Assembly (NCBI RefSeq): GCF_024169315.1
Contig: NZ_JALJWR010000001.1
Span: 3,770,501 to 3,834,500 of the forward strand
Direction of reading: 5' to 3'
Origin: Pseudomonas migulae
GTDB lineage: Bacteria > Pseudomonadota > Gammaproteobacteria > Pseudomonadales > Pseudomonadaceae
DNA length: 64,000 nucleotides
Of this stretch, positions 8,914 to 16,962 are shown piece after piece (the stretch's first letter is position 1; the number at the start of each line of letters is the position of its first letter). A model generated the notes under the pieces. It was not told the origin of the DNA, did no database searches, and worked only from the letters and a program-made list of their open reading frames with translations. A program made the translations under genes and the position numbers.

Positions 8914-9348
8914 TCATGAAAAAACTGTCCTGTAGAGCGCGACTGTCAGACCGGCACAGACATAACCGGCAATCAGGAGGAACGGCACCAGCATGGTCCA
9001 GCCGTACGCCATGTAAGCCTCAGTACACGGCCCGGCGACCACACACCCCAGGCCATAAACCATCCATGGCACGGCGTAAAAGGGGATGAATTTCAAAGGC
9101 GCGAGCCAAACCATCCGAAGCGCTTGTTGCTCGTTTCGGTTCTTGGCCCCCCGGGACATCCACAACGAAAACCCCAACAACCCAGGAACGCCCCACCACA
9201 ACAAATAATCCCAATAGATGTGGGATGAATCGAACGTCGAATACTCGCCAATCCACAGGTCATAGGAAGAAATCGCCAGTACCGCCAGCAATGGCCACCA
9301 CAAGGCAGCCATGAAGAAACACAGTTGCGCGCGGCTAAGAATGGGCAT
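8914..9348 (-). CDS. Small multi-pass membrane protein, possible T6SS immunity protein
   Basis: About 144 aa with three or four hydrophobic segments (LCFFMAALWWPLLAVLAIS, LLWWGVPGLLGFSLW, FIPFYAVPWMVYGLG, MLVPFLLIAGYVCAGLTVAL). I do not recognise a family. The start is uncertain: the ATG at 9348 begins the well-formed part but has a poor Shine-Dalgarno site. A GTG at 9369 lies about 11 nt after an AGGAGG run, and the frame stays open to 9477, overlapping the upstream gene. It is the last gene of the cargo module between tssE and tssF. By position and membrane topology I infer an immunity or orphan-immunity role; that is inference only. Confidence 0.6.
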   Translation of the reverse strand: MPILSRAQLCFFMAALWWPLLAVLAISSYDLWIGEYSTFDSSHIYWDYLLWWGVPGLLGFSLWMSRGAKNRNEQQALRMVWLAPLKFIPFYAVPWMVYGLGCVVAGPCTEAYMAYGWTMLVPFLLIAGYVCAGLTVALYRTVFS

Positions 9349-9455
9349 CTCGTTCGATACGCCGATCACGGGCAACCCCCCCTCCTCGAAGACACGCGCA
9401 TCAATTGCGTCATGGCGCGCACCATGTGCGTTTTTTATGCGAGGACTTCTGGCGA

Positions 9456-10238
9456 TCAGGCGCATTCCGGCACCCACCAGTCTTCGTAGCCTTGCGTACC
9501 GGGATACAACACTGTCGAGCCGTTGAACTCGGGAGCAACCGCAAAAACTTCAGTCACCCGAAAATCCCATTCGGACGATTCGAGCAGCGCTCCGTCCGTG
9601 GTGTACACCCGAAAAAAGTACTCGCTGCTGAACAACCCGAACACTTGTCCGATCAATCCCAGCTTGTGATAGCCGGGCGCGTATGTGACGAGATAGCACT
9701 CGCCCGACTCGCTCGAGTGTCGCGCCAAGGCCTGCGCCGTTACGCCACCGAAAATTTTCAACCCAAGCACAACGGTGCAAACGCACACGCTGATCAGCGC
9801 CGTAATCAGCAGCAGACGCGGCGTTGCTCGACGGTTGTGAACCACCAACGTTTTCACCTCCGTGTGCCTGCGCCAGCGGGTGTAGGCAGTGTCGATGGCG
9901 TTGGTCAGCAGGATGGCGCAAACCGTCAAGCCACCCGTAAGTGCGCAATAGGCCAAACCACGGATGGGATACTGCGGCAGCAGATAAAACAGAATCGCCA
10001 GCATCATCAAAATCACCAGGCCAAACTGGATGGCCTGGCGCTGGATAAAGACCAGAACCAAATTCAGGGAAACGAAAAAATAGAAAATCAGGTACATCGC
10101 CATGCCGATGGCAACACCGCGCGAGGTCAGTCCGCCGACCAGTTGTTTATAGGCGGGAACGGCATAGCCATTCATGACGATATAAATCACACAGACCAGT
10201 GCATGCACGGCCAGACCAATGACGCGACGGCTATTCAT
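9456..10238 (-). CDS. Two-domain membrane protein, candidate fused immunity protein
   Basis: A 260-aa protein. Residues 1-~115 form four hydrophobic helices and resemble the separate 131-aa protein at 10652-11047 (shared pattern RGxAIG...YFF...NL...LFYxLPxxPxRxxAYxxLT). After a charged linker there is one more helix, then a soluble beta-rich domain resembling the 125-aa protein at 10231-10608 (YFFRVYTTDG against YYFVQVRNDDG). It therefore looks like a natural fusion of the two upstream genes. The ATG at 10238 has GGAG 6 nt upstream and overlaps the preceding gene's stop by 8 nt. I infer an immunity role against the adjacent effector from topology and position. Confidence 0.68.
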   Translation of the reverse strand: MNSRRVIGLAVHALVCVIYIVMNGYAVPAYKQLVGGLTSRGVAIGMAMYLIFYFFVSLNLVLVFIQRQAIQFGLVILMMLAILFYLLPQYPIRGLAYCALTGGLTVCAILLTNAIDTAYTRWRRHTEVKTLVVHNRRATPRLLLITALISVCVCTVVLGLKIFGGVTAQALARHSSESGECYLVTYAPGYHKLGLIGQVFGLFSSEYFFRVYTTDGALLESSEWDFRVTEVFAVAPEFNGSTVLYPGTQGYEDWWVPECA

Positions 10239-10608
10239 GTGCAACTCCGGCCCAGGCTTTATCGGCGCTCAGGACCTGGCTTTGCTGAAGGTAAATAACG
10301 CCTTCGCCGGCGAAGAACATCACACTGTCGGCAGTCAATGGCTGGCTGTTTTGATCTCCGAACTTCAGCCAACCCTGATCCCACAATGACCCGTCATCAT
10401 TGCGGACCTGCACGAAATAATAGGGCGGTTCAGATTTGCTGATTTCTACGAACTGGCCACCATCGGCACCACCACGCCATTTCGCATTCGGGTACTCGCT
10501 CAAAACGCGAGGCTCATCTTTCGAAAAGTCCATATAGGAAACGATCACCACCAATACCACGCTGGCGAGCACACCCATTGCCATGAGGAATCGCTGTAAC
10601 CAGATCAT
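10231..10608 (-). CDS. Membrane-anchored periplasmic protein, candidate immunity subunit
   Basis: A 125-aa protein with one N-terminal membrane anchor (FLMAMGVLASVVLVVIVSYM) and a ~95-residue domain predicted to face the periplasm. No family is recognised. The stretch YYFVQVRNDDGSLWDQGW resembles the C-terminal domain of its downstream neighbour (YFFRVYTTDGALLESSEW). It lies 43 nt after the 131-aa four-helix protein and overlaps the fused paralogue by 8 nt, so these genes are cotranscribed. A periplasm-facing domain would suit neutralising a toxin that acts on the periplasmic side of the inner membrane; this is inference. Confidence 0.65.
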   Translation of the reverse strand: MIWLQRFLMAMGVLASVVLVVIVSYMDFSKDEPRVLSEYPNAKWRGGADGGQFVEISKSEPPYYFVQVRNDDGSLWDQGWLKFGDQNSQPLTADSVMFFAGEGVIYLQQSQVLSADKAWAGVAHE

Positions 10609-10651
10609 TTCGACACAGTCCGGGCGAACGGCTGGGGACGCAAGAGACGTG

Positions 10652-11047
10652 TCATCTCGTGACTCTTCCGTAAGAGTTTCGAGAGAGCCATCGGTTGATT
10701 GTCAAACGCAGCACAAACGCCAATACGCTCATACTGGTAGTGAGACCACCATAGGCAAATGCTCGCACCGGGTTGTCTGGCAGGAAATAAAACAACACAA
10801 CACTCAGCATTACTGCTATCACCAGCAACTTCAACATGACCTTTGGCATAAAGAAAACTATAAGGTTGGCAAAAATAAAAAAATAAAATGTCAGCTCTGC
10901 GGTGCCACCTATTGCAGCCCCCCTGTCTGTAAAGCCCACATGCGACTTGTAATAAACAACACCAATATCGTGCACATAGAAATACAAGACGCCGACAAGC
11001 AGGTAAATAACGGCACCAACGAGAACTTTCAAAATCACGCTTCCCAT
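10652..11047 (-). CDS. Four-helix membrane protein, candidate T6SS immunity protein
   Basis: A 131-aa integral membrane protein with four hydrophobic segments (from VLVGAVIYLLVGVLYFYV to LTTSMSVLAFVLRL) and a basic C-terminus. The start overlaps the 3' end of the candidate effector gene by 13 nt, an arrangement expected for a toxin-immunity pair. It is clearly related to the N-terminal half of the fused protein at 9456-10238. The local base composition is AT-richer than the flanking T6SS genes, including A-runs around 10875-10890, suggesting horizontal acquisition. The family is not recognised. Confidence 0.7.
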   Translation of the reverse strand: MGSVILKVLVGAVIYLLVGVLYFYVHDIGVVYYKSHVGFTDRGAAIGGTAELTFYFFIFANLIVFFMPKVMLKLLVIAVMLSVVLFYFLPDNPVRAFAYGGLTTSMSVLAFVLRLTINRWLSRNSYGRVTR

Positions 11048-11886
11048 GTTTTGTATTTCGCCAACAGGCCTGCGTCAATCGACGTCTTGAGCCTTACATT
11101 AGAGGCTGGTTTGAACACTGTACTTGCGACTGTCGCACCGCCGATCCCGAATCTTTGACCGCTCATGGCTCTTTTCTCGAGCACCAGTTCAAAGTTCTCA
11201 GAAGTCCACAAACAGGCCCTGATGATTATGAAGTTGTCATAGACATTCTTACTGCCATCGTCGCTGCCGCCGAGCGTTCCGTCTGCCCAGTCCAGGCCGG
11301 TTTGGCCAGTCTGCCTGATCGCGGAATCAACCTCGTGGGTTTCCTCCCAATACTTTCGGAAGGTATCCACTGCGAATGGAATTTGCCCCAGTCCATCTGT
11401 CCAGTAAGGATCCCCTTCAACGAGACAAAGAAGATACTTGGCACCACCTTCAGGTTGTTTTTTCCAATCTCCGGGAAGATTTCTATAGTAAACAAGCGAT
11501 GGCCTGTCCACGATTGCAAAATCAATAATCGATTGCCATGTATGCTGTCGATAAGCTCCATACACTTCCGACCCTTCTACATTACTTTCGGGGTTTACCC
11601 ATAAACGCTCGCGATAGAAGCCGGCCAATGGTTCAAACCATTGAATCTTCTCGGCGTATAACTTTTCAGCGCTTAGGATTCGAAAAGGCTTATCACAGAT
11701 ATCTGGTTTTACAGCGAATAGAGGTACGCCATTAGAGCTAGTCACCAACCAAACTTCAGGGAGATTCAAAGTCCCCAGATCCGTATCGTTGCTGGCGGTC
11801 GTCTTATCATCAAGCCTTAATGCGGTAGCACCGTCTTCGGTAACAAAGGTATAAGGCACGCTGCCAATTTCAACAATCGTTTCCAA
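11035..11886 (-). CDS. Candidate T6SS cargo effector, family not recognised
   Basis: A 283-aa soluble-looking protein between a PAAR gene and membrane proteins. The start is a TTG at 11886 with GGAG about 10 nt upstream, inside the last codons of the PAAR gene. No signal peptide or obvious transmembrane segment is visible, and I see no known nuclease, lipase, amidase or NADase motif. It is rich in aromatic residues (WFEPLAGFYRERLW, FRKYWEETHEV). PAAR proteins commonly load effectors encoded next to them, and the 13-nt overlap with a four-helix membrane gene suggests a cognate immunity protein. I infer a toxin acting at the membrane or periplasm. It could instead be an adaptor or structural tip protein. 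Confidence 0.6.
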   Translation of the reverse strand: METIVEIGSVPYTFVTEDGATALRLDDKTTASNDTDLGTLNLPEVWLVTSSNGVPLFAVKPDICDKPFRILSAEKLYAEKIQWFEPLAGFYRERLWVNPESNVEGSEVYGAYRQHTWQSIIDFAIVDRPSLVYYRNLPGDWKKQPEGGAKYLLCLVEGDPYWTDGLGQIPFAVDTFRKYWEETHEVDSAIRQTGQTGLDWADGTLGGSDDGSKNVYDNFIIIRACLWTSENFELVLEKRAMSGQRFGIGGATVASTVFKPASNVRLKTSIDAGLLAKYKTWEA

Positions 11887-11892
11887 GATATA

Positions 11893-12396
11893 TTACTCCG
11901 AAGTCACAAAAATCGAGACGGACTCAGGTTTCTGCCCCGTAGAGAAACAGGCAGACGTTCCAGCTACCGCGGTACCAAACTTCTCGATTCCACTTTCGGA
12001 AACTATTTTGTAATTCAGTCCCTCGACCGTTTTCCCACTGGCAGCTTTAAAGGCAAAAACACGATTGAATATTCCGGGGATAATCACAGGCAACGGCGGA
12101 ACAAACGGCACCGGCGAATGCGAATTCCCGATAATCACCGTCCCCGAACCGGCAGTAACTTTGTTGCCATGGGTACCCACCGAATCAACCGTGGCGGCAG
12201 GTTTGCCGTTAATCAAAACCGTCGTCGCCAACCCGCCCGACATCGCACCACCACACGCCGAGGCATCGCCTTGGCGGGCGGCCGCGAGGCCGTCGAAGAA
12301 CACATCGCCGGAACCGGCGGCGATCGGGTTGGTGCCGTGGCCGGGGAGCGGGCAAGCGGTGGGGTCGGTGACGCGTGCTGCGGGTTTGCCGGACAT
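11893..12396 (-). CDS. PAAR-domain T6SS spike-tip protein with C-terminal extension
   Basis: A 167-aa protein. PAAR proteins cap the VgrG spike and carry effectors. Residues 1-~95 are a PAAR domain: PAARVTDPTACPLPGHG, repeated GSGDV/GSGTVIIG turns, and histidines and cysteines suited to metal binding. After a proline-rich linker (FVPPLPVIIPG) comes a ~55-residue beta-rich tail (VFAFKAASGKTVEGLNYKI), reminiscent of transthyretin-like extensions that dock cargo. It starts 10 nt after tssE and is followed by the candidate effector after 6 nt. A PAAR gene inside the tssE-tssF interval is not the standard HSI-II layout, so this looks like the head of an inserted cargo module. Confidence 0.85.
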   Translation of the reverse strand: MSGKPAARVTDPTACPLPGHGTNPIAAGSGDVFFDGLAAARQGDASACGGAMSGGLATTVLINGKPAATVDSVGTHGNKVTAGSGTVIIGNSHSPVPFVPPLPVIIPGIFNRVFAFKAASGKTVEGLNYKIVSESGIEKFGTAVAGTSACFSTGQKPESVSIFVTSE

Positions 12397-12406
12397 ACGA
12401 ATCTCC

Positions 12407-12814
12407 TTAGTTGACCTTCACTTGACCGCTGCCATCCAGGCGCGCGGCGAAACTGACCTGACGTTTGAAACCATCAACTTCCAGCAGGCCTTCGATGCTG
12501 AAGGACAGGCGAAGCTGATCGTGGTCACGCGGCAGGGAGATGACACGCACGTCGCTCAGGCGTGGCTCGTAGGCTTCGATGAAATTTTCGATGGCCAGAC
12601 GGGCCTGACTCAGGGAGTCGTGCAGGCTCAGACGCATGTCATTGAGATCGGGTAGCCCGTAGTCGGACAGCGTTTGCACGCTGCCCGCACGGGTGCTGAG
12701 CATCTTGGCCAGATGGGCAGCCACGGACGCCATGGCGGAGACCTCGCGGCTCCAGCCGACGCGTTTGTCCGCGTCGCCACCCAGGCGTTCGAAAAGGCTG
12801 CCGTATCCAGTCAT
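12407..12814 (-). CDS. tssE: T6SS baseplate gp25-like protein TssE
   Basis: A 135-aa protein of the phage T4 gp25 family, which polymerises the sheath from the baseplate. It shows the family pattern SLFERL near the start, a segment TLSDYGLPDLNDM, an IENFIEAYEPRL motif close to the conserved EPR core, and a C-terminal beta hairpin (FSIEGLLEVDG). The length is typical. It lies 14 nt after tssC and 10 nt before the PAAR gene, on one transcript. Confidence 0.94.
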   Translation of the reverse strand: MTGYGSLFERLGGDADKRVGWSREVSAMASVAAHLAKMLSTRAGSVQTLSDYGLPDLNDMRLSLHDSLSQARLAIENFIEAYEPRLSDVRVISLPRDHDQLRLSFSIEGLLEVDGFKRQVSFAARLDGSGQVKVN

Positions 12815-12828
12815 GAGTTAGGCTCCGC

Positions 12829-14304
12829 TTACTCTTTGTCCAGCTTGCCAACCAGCGACAGGGTGAAATCGGCACCCATGTACTTGAAGTGCGGGCGCAC
12901 GTTCAGGCTGACGCGGTACCAGCCAGGCTCGCCTTCAACATCGCTGACGATGATCTGGGCAGCGCGCAGCGGACGACGGCCACGGACTTCAGCGCTCGGG
13001 TTTTCCTGGTCGGCCACGTACTGGCGGATCCACTTGTTCAGTTCCAGCTCGAGGTCGGTGCGTTCTTTCCACGAACCGAGTTGCTCGCGCTGCAGCACTT
13101 TCAAGTAGTGAGCCAGGCGGTTGACGATCATCATGTACGGCAGTTGGGTGCCGAGCTTGTAGTTCAGCTCTGCCGCCTTGCCTTCTGCGCTGATGCCGAA
13201 GAACTTCGGCTTCTGCACCGAGCTGGCGGAGAAGAACGCCGCGTTGTCGGAGCCTTTGCGCATGGTCAGGGAGATGAAACCTTCCTCGGCCAGTTCGTAT
13301 TCACGACGGTCGGAAACCAGAACCTCGGTAGGAATCTTGGTTTCGATTTCGCCCATGCTTTCGAAGTGGTGCAACGGCAGGTCTTCAACCGCGCCACCGC
13401 TTTGCGGGCCGATGATGTTCGGGCACCAGCGGAATTTGGCGAAGCTGTCGGTCAGCTTGGTGCCGAACGCGTAGGCCGTGTTGCCCCACAGGTAGTGCTC
13501 GTGGCTGTTGGCGACGGTTTCCTTGTACACGAACGATTTGACCGGGTTTTCTTCCGGGTCGTACGGGTTACGCAGCAGGAAACGCGGCACAGTCAGGCCA
13601 ACGTAGCGGGAGTCTTCCGACTGGCGGAAGCTCTGCCATTTGGCGAATTGCGGGCCTTCGAAGTGATCTTTCAGATCCTTCAGGTCCGGCAGGCCGGTGA
13701 AGCTTTCCAGGCCGAAGAATTTCGGGCCGGCCGCGGCAATGAACGGCGCGTGGGACATGCAGGCGACGCTGGACACGTACTGCATCAGTTTCACGTCCGG
13801 CGAGCTTGGGGACATGAAGTAGTTGGCGATGATCGCGCCCACAGGCTGACCACCGAACTGGCCGTATTCAGCGGTGTAGATGTGCTTGTACAGGCCAGCC
13901 TGCATCACTTCCGGCGAATCTTCGAAATCGTCCAGCAGGTCTTCTTTGGAGACGTTGAGGATTTCGATCTTGATGTTTTCGCGGAAGTTGGTGCGGTCGA
14001 CCAGCAACTGCAGGCCACGCCACGACGATTCCAGGGACTGGAAGTCCGGGTGGTGAAGGATTTCGTCCATCTGACGGCTGAGCTTGGCATCGATCTCGGC
14101 AATCATGCGGTCAACCATGGCTTTCTTGACCGGCTCACCATTGTTCTGCGGCTTGAGCAGCTCTTCGATGAAGGCCGACACACCGCGCTTGGCGATGTCG
14201 TAGGCCTCGTCGTCCGGCGTCAGGCGGGTTTCGGCGATGATGCTGTCGAGAATGCTGTATTCGCCGTTCTCGTTACTTTTTTGCTGCGCTGCACTCGTGC
14301 TCAT
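12829..14304 (-). CDS. tssC: T6SS contractile sheath large subunit TssC
   Basis: A 491-aa TssC (VipB family) protein that forms the outer sheath with TssB. Family features are visible in order: a short variable N-terminus, IDAKLSRQMDEILHHPDFQSLESSWRGL (first part), the FGGQPVGAIIANY segment, and the C-terminal PGWYRVSLNVRPHFKYMG run. Length and composition match other TssC proteins closely. Together with tssB 25 nt upstream it forms the most conserved gene pair of T6SS loci. Confidence 0.97.
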   Translation of the reverse strand: MSTSAAQQKSNENGEYSILDSIIAETRLTPDDEAYDIAKRGVSAFIEELLKPQNNGEPVKKAMVDRMIAEIDAKLSRQMDEILHHPDFQSLESSWRGLQLLVDRTNFRENIKIEILNVSKEDLLDDFEDSPEVMQAGLYKHIYTAEYGQFGGQPVGAIIANYFMSPSSPDVKLMQYVSSVACMSHAPFIAAAGPKFFGLESFTGLPDLKDLKDHFEGPQFAKWQSFRQSEDSRYVGLTVPRFLLRNPYDPEENPVKSFVYKETVANSHEHYLWGNTAYAFGTKLTDSFAKFRWCPNIIGPQSGGAVEDLPLHHFESMGEIETKIPTEVLVSDRREYELAEEGFISLTMRKGSDNAAFFSASSVQKPKFFGISAEGKAAELNYKLGTQLPYMMIVNRLAHYLKVLQREQLGSWKERTDLELELNKWIRQYVADQENPSAEVRGRRPLRAAQIIVSDVEGEPGWYRVSLNVRPHFKYMGADFTLSLVGKLDKE

Positions 14305-14329
14305 GTTGGCTTCCTTGGCTGATGGAGAC

Positions 14330-14833
14330 TCAGGCGTCCTGGGCGGCGGCGTTCAGGCCCAGCTCACCCAGTACGCGACCGCGGGATTCGTCGTCGGCGA
14401 GAACGCCTTCGATGGCTTTGCGGAACGCAGGCGCGTTACCCAGCGGGCCTTTGAGGGCCACCAGCGCGTCGCGCAGTTCCATCAGTTTTTTCAGCTCCGG
14501 CACTTGCTCGACCAGCGAGGCCGGGTTGAAGTCCTTCATCGAGTTGACGCGCAGTTTCACGGCCAGTTCTTCAGTGTCACCTTCTTCCTGAAGACGGTTC
14601 GGTACGCTCAGTGTCAGGCTCAGCTCTTGCTTGGCCAGCACTTCGTCGAAGGTCATTTTGTCGATGCTGATCGGCTTGCGATCTTCGACTTTGCGTTCGT
14701 CCTTGCGGTGGGTGTAGTCACCGATTGCCAGTAGTTTCAACGGCAGTTCGATCTCTTCCTGGGCACCGCCGGTGGCAGGTTTGAAAGTGACGTTGATGCG
14801 TTCCTTGGGGGCTACCGAGCCTTCTTTGGCCAT
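14330..14833 (-). CDS. tssB: T6SS contractile sheath small subunit TssB
   Basis: A 167-aa TssB (VipA family) protein, partner of TssC in the cytoplasmic sheath. It starts at ATG 14833 after a strong AAGGAG. The frame is open further upstream, but the family N-terminus (MAKEGSVAPKERINVTF) begins here. It contains ELPLKLLAIGDYT and the C-terminal helix with FRKAIEGVLADD that takes part in ClpV recognition in homologues. There is a 32-nt gap from tssA. Confidence 0.96.
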   Translation of the reverse strand: MAKEGSVAPKERINVTFKPATGGAQEEIELPLKLLAIGDYTHRKDERKVEDRKPISIDKMTFDEVLAKQELSLTLSVPNRLQEEGDTEELAVKLRVNSMKDFNPASLVEQVPELKKLMELRDALVALKGPLGNAPAFRKAIEGVLADDESRGRVLGELGLNAAAQDA

Positions 14834-14865
14834 GGCTTTTCTCCTTGCGGTTGTGGCCCTGGGGC

Positions 14866-16422
14866 CTATTCGAGTACCACTTCGAGATCGAGGTGGCACA
14901 GCCTGCGATAAATCTCTTCCTTGCGTTCACGTACGGCATGGTTCTGCGGCAACAACTCGCAGCAGCTATGCAGTAAATGCAGCACTTCCAGCGCAAGATC
15001 GGGCTCCCAGGCGTTCAGGCCTGAGTCCTGTAATGTTTGGTCGAGGGTTTCAAGTTGGGTCTTGGCCAGTTCGTATTTCTTGGCCATGAAGCACAGCCGC
15101 GCGAGTGCGAACTGCCAGAAGAAACGCACGCGTCCGCCGTGGGCACTTTGCAGGCCCTGCTTGAGGATTTGCACGGCGGCCTTGAGGCCGTCCTTGCGCA
15201 GAATCGGCAAGACTTCTTCGAGCGCCAGTTCCCAGGCCGGCTGGGTGTCGGCGACTTCGACCTTGCGCGGCGCACTGGCGCTTTGCAGGTGTGGCATGAC
15301 GTTGGCGCTGATCCAGGCGCGGGTGGCCGGATCGGCAAACGGCGCGCCGTCGTGGAAACGCAATTCGACGATGCCAGGCAGGCGCTGAACCAAAAGCGCG
15401 AAGTGGATTTCCACTTCGCGCATTGCCATGTCGGCGTTCAATGCCTGGAGACATTCCCAGACCATTCGCTGGCCATCGAACCAGAACGGCGCCTTCGCCA
15501 GGCTCGCCTCCAGTTCTACCAACAGGTCGGCGTATTTGCCCTGATCGTAACGGTCCTGGTAGGCCTTGAGCTTGTCGGCGGGCAAGCCGCGCAGCACGGT
15601 GATCTGTTCGGCGTTGCGCTCCGGGACGGCGTCGATGGGCAACCACAGCAAGGTGCGATTGAGGCGCAAGGCGCGCAGGTCGGTGGCTTTCTGCTTTAGC
15701 CACCAGGCGCACAACGGACGGGCGTTTTCCTGCTGGGCACGCAGGGCCTTGTGCGCTTCTTTTTCGTTGTCGATCGGCGCGCCGGGCGTTAGCAGTTGTG
15801 TCGCGACTTGTTTGACCTGCGCGACCGCAGCACCGACCACGCCGGGTTCCGGCTGGTTGTCGGCGGCGCGTTGCACCATGTTTTTCAGGCGGCGGGAGAT
15901 CGGCAGCAGCAACGGTGCATCGTCACCCAGGTGCTCGGTGCACGCGGCATCGAGGCCTTCAAGGTGTTCGACCAGCCGACGGAACATCGGCAACTGCTCT
16001 TTGATCGCGATGTTTTCGGTCAGCACCTGCTCAAGACGCGGCACCAGCCAACTGATCGCAGCGGAGCGGGTACGGGCCTTGTTCGGGTGGACTTCGGCCC
16101 AGTGGCTTTCGCACAGGTAGTGCAGCAAACCGAGGCCGGCGAGCAGGCCTTGAAACGATTCGCGCTGGTACAGGGCCCAGGTCAGCCAGGCGCCGACGCG
16201 CAAATCCTTGGATTGGGTGCGCAGCAGATTTTCGCTGCTTTCACGGATTTTAAGCCAGTCGATCTGACCGCTTTCGTGCATGGACGAGGCTTTGGCCAGC
16301 TCGCTTTCCAATGACTCATATTCGCTCGAAAAGCGAACATCCTCGCCCGCGAAATTCTCTTTGGAAACAGAGGCTTTTGCGAGTTCGAGGTAATGAGCAG
16401 AAAGTTTGCTTGAGTAGGACAT
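14866..16422 (-). CDS. tssA: T6SS assembly cap protein TssA
   Basis: A 518-aa TssA with an N-terminal ImpA domain (about residues 20-150, including SKDLRVGAWLTWALYQRES and GLLHYLCESHW) and a long C-terminal part with a VasJ-like region that oligomerises in the family. TssA primes the baseplate and tracks the tip of the growing sheath. It is the first gene of the minus-strand T6SS run. The 900 nt upstream hold no T6SS gene, so the main promoter should be there. Confidence 0.92.
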   Translation of the reverse strand: MSYSSKLSAHYLELAKASVSKENFAGEDVRFSSEYESLESELAKASSMHESGQIDWLKIRESSENLLRTQSKDLRVGAWLTWALYQRESFQGLLAGLGLLHYLCESHWAEVHPNKARTRSAAISWLVPRLEQVLTENIAIKEQLPMFRRLVEHLEGLDAACTEHLGDDAPLLLPISRRLKNMVQRAADNQPEPGVVGAAVAQVKQVATQLLTPGAPIDNEKEAHKALRAQQENARPLCAWWLKQKATDLRALRLNRTLLWLPIDAVPERNAEQITVLRGLPADKLKAYQDRYDQGKYADLLVELEASLAKAPFWFDGQRMVWECLQALNADMAMREVEIHFALLVQRLPGIVELRFHDGAPFADPATRAWISANVMPHLQSASAPRKVEVADTQPAWELALEEVLPILRKDGLKAAVQILKQGLQSAHGGRVRFFWQFALARLCFMAKKYELAKTQLETLDQTLQDSGLNAWEPDLALEVLHLLHSCCELLPQNHAVRERKEEIYRRLCHLDLEVVLE

Positions 16423-16960
16423 CCATGGCCTTTAGTTTGGATTACGGTCATACGCCCATTGGAGTTCCAATGTCGTGAGACAGAATCAAAGAGCTGCGAT
16501 GAGTCTCATCCAATTGAGATCGTGCTCTTACAAAGTGGGCGCATCGTACTCACGATGATGGCCACTAGCAAGCATCCGATTAAACAATAAGACGAAGTGT
16601 CTCTATTACGCGTAGGAGAATTCCTTATATATCGCAAGGGATTCCCTGATATCAGTTTAATATTTCATCACCTGGCGTATCGAGCGGAAAGCACCGACTT
16701 AGAGCCTTCTCCGCCAATCACCCACGGTTGCTACCGATTGAATCGCAGCCACGCGTCTGAATCATGACAACAAAAAAAATTATTAAATGTAGGAGGCTTC
16801 CGAAAGGCGCTGTCATATTTCAGCAAAATGGACGCGACAACAGCCTGCCTGAAAAGTGCCATCAAAATGATGGCAGCTCAATCACATAACGAAGTTCCAC
16901 AATGGAACTTTCGGTATCGTGGAAATTTCATACCGGTTTTAAGAAATACCTACATTTACG
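16423..16960. other. Intergenic region upstream of tssA with several dyad symmetries
   Basis: No protein-coding gene is seen. On the minus strand it must carry the promoter for the T6SS operon. On the plus strand it precedes the first structured leader. Visible dyads are CATCGT-ACTC-ACGATG (16542-16557), TGCCATC...GATGGCA (16857-16875), the perfect AAGTTCCA-CAA-TGGAACTT (16892-16910) and CGGTAT...ATACCG (16912-16935). The sequence is clearly AT-richer than the neighbouring coding DNA. Confidence 0.6.
16846..16861 (-). promoter_or_regulatory. Candidate sigma-54 (-24/-12) promoter reading toward tssA
   Basis: On the minus strand the sequence reads TGGCAC-TTTTC-AGGCA. The invariant GG at -24 and GC at -12 are present with correct spacing, though the -12 element is AGGC instead of TTGC. 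It lies about 425 nt upstream of the tssA start and partly overlaps a palindrome. The cluster encodes its own sigma-54 activator, which makes the match plausible, but one imperfect match is weak evidence. Confidence 0.35.
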
Positions 16961-16962
16961 AT

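Noticed and set aside
10605..11078. A 157-codon frame overlapping the 131-aa membrane protein
   Set aside because: It is an alternative frame on the same strand, rich in Cys/Trp/Arg, with no resemblance to the fused paralogue, whereas the 131-aa frame matches that paralogue well.
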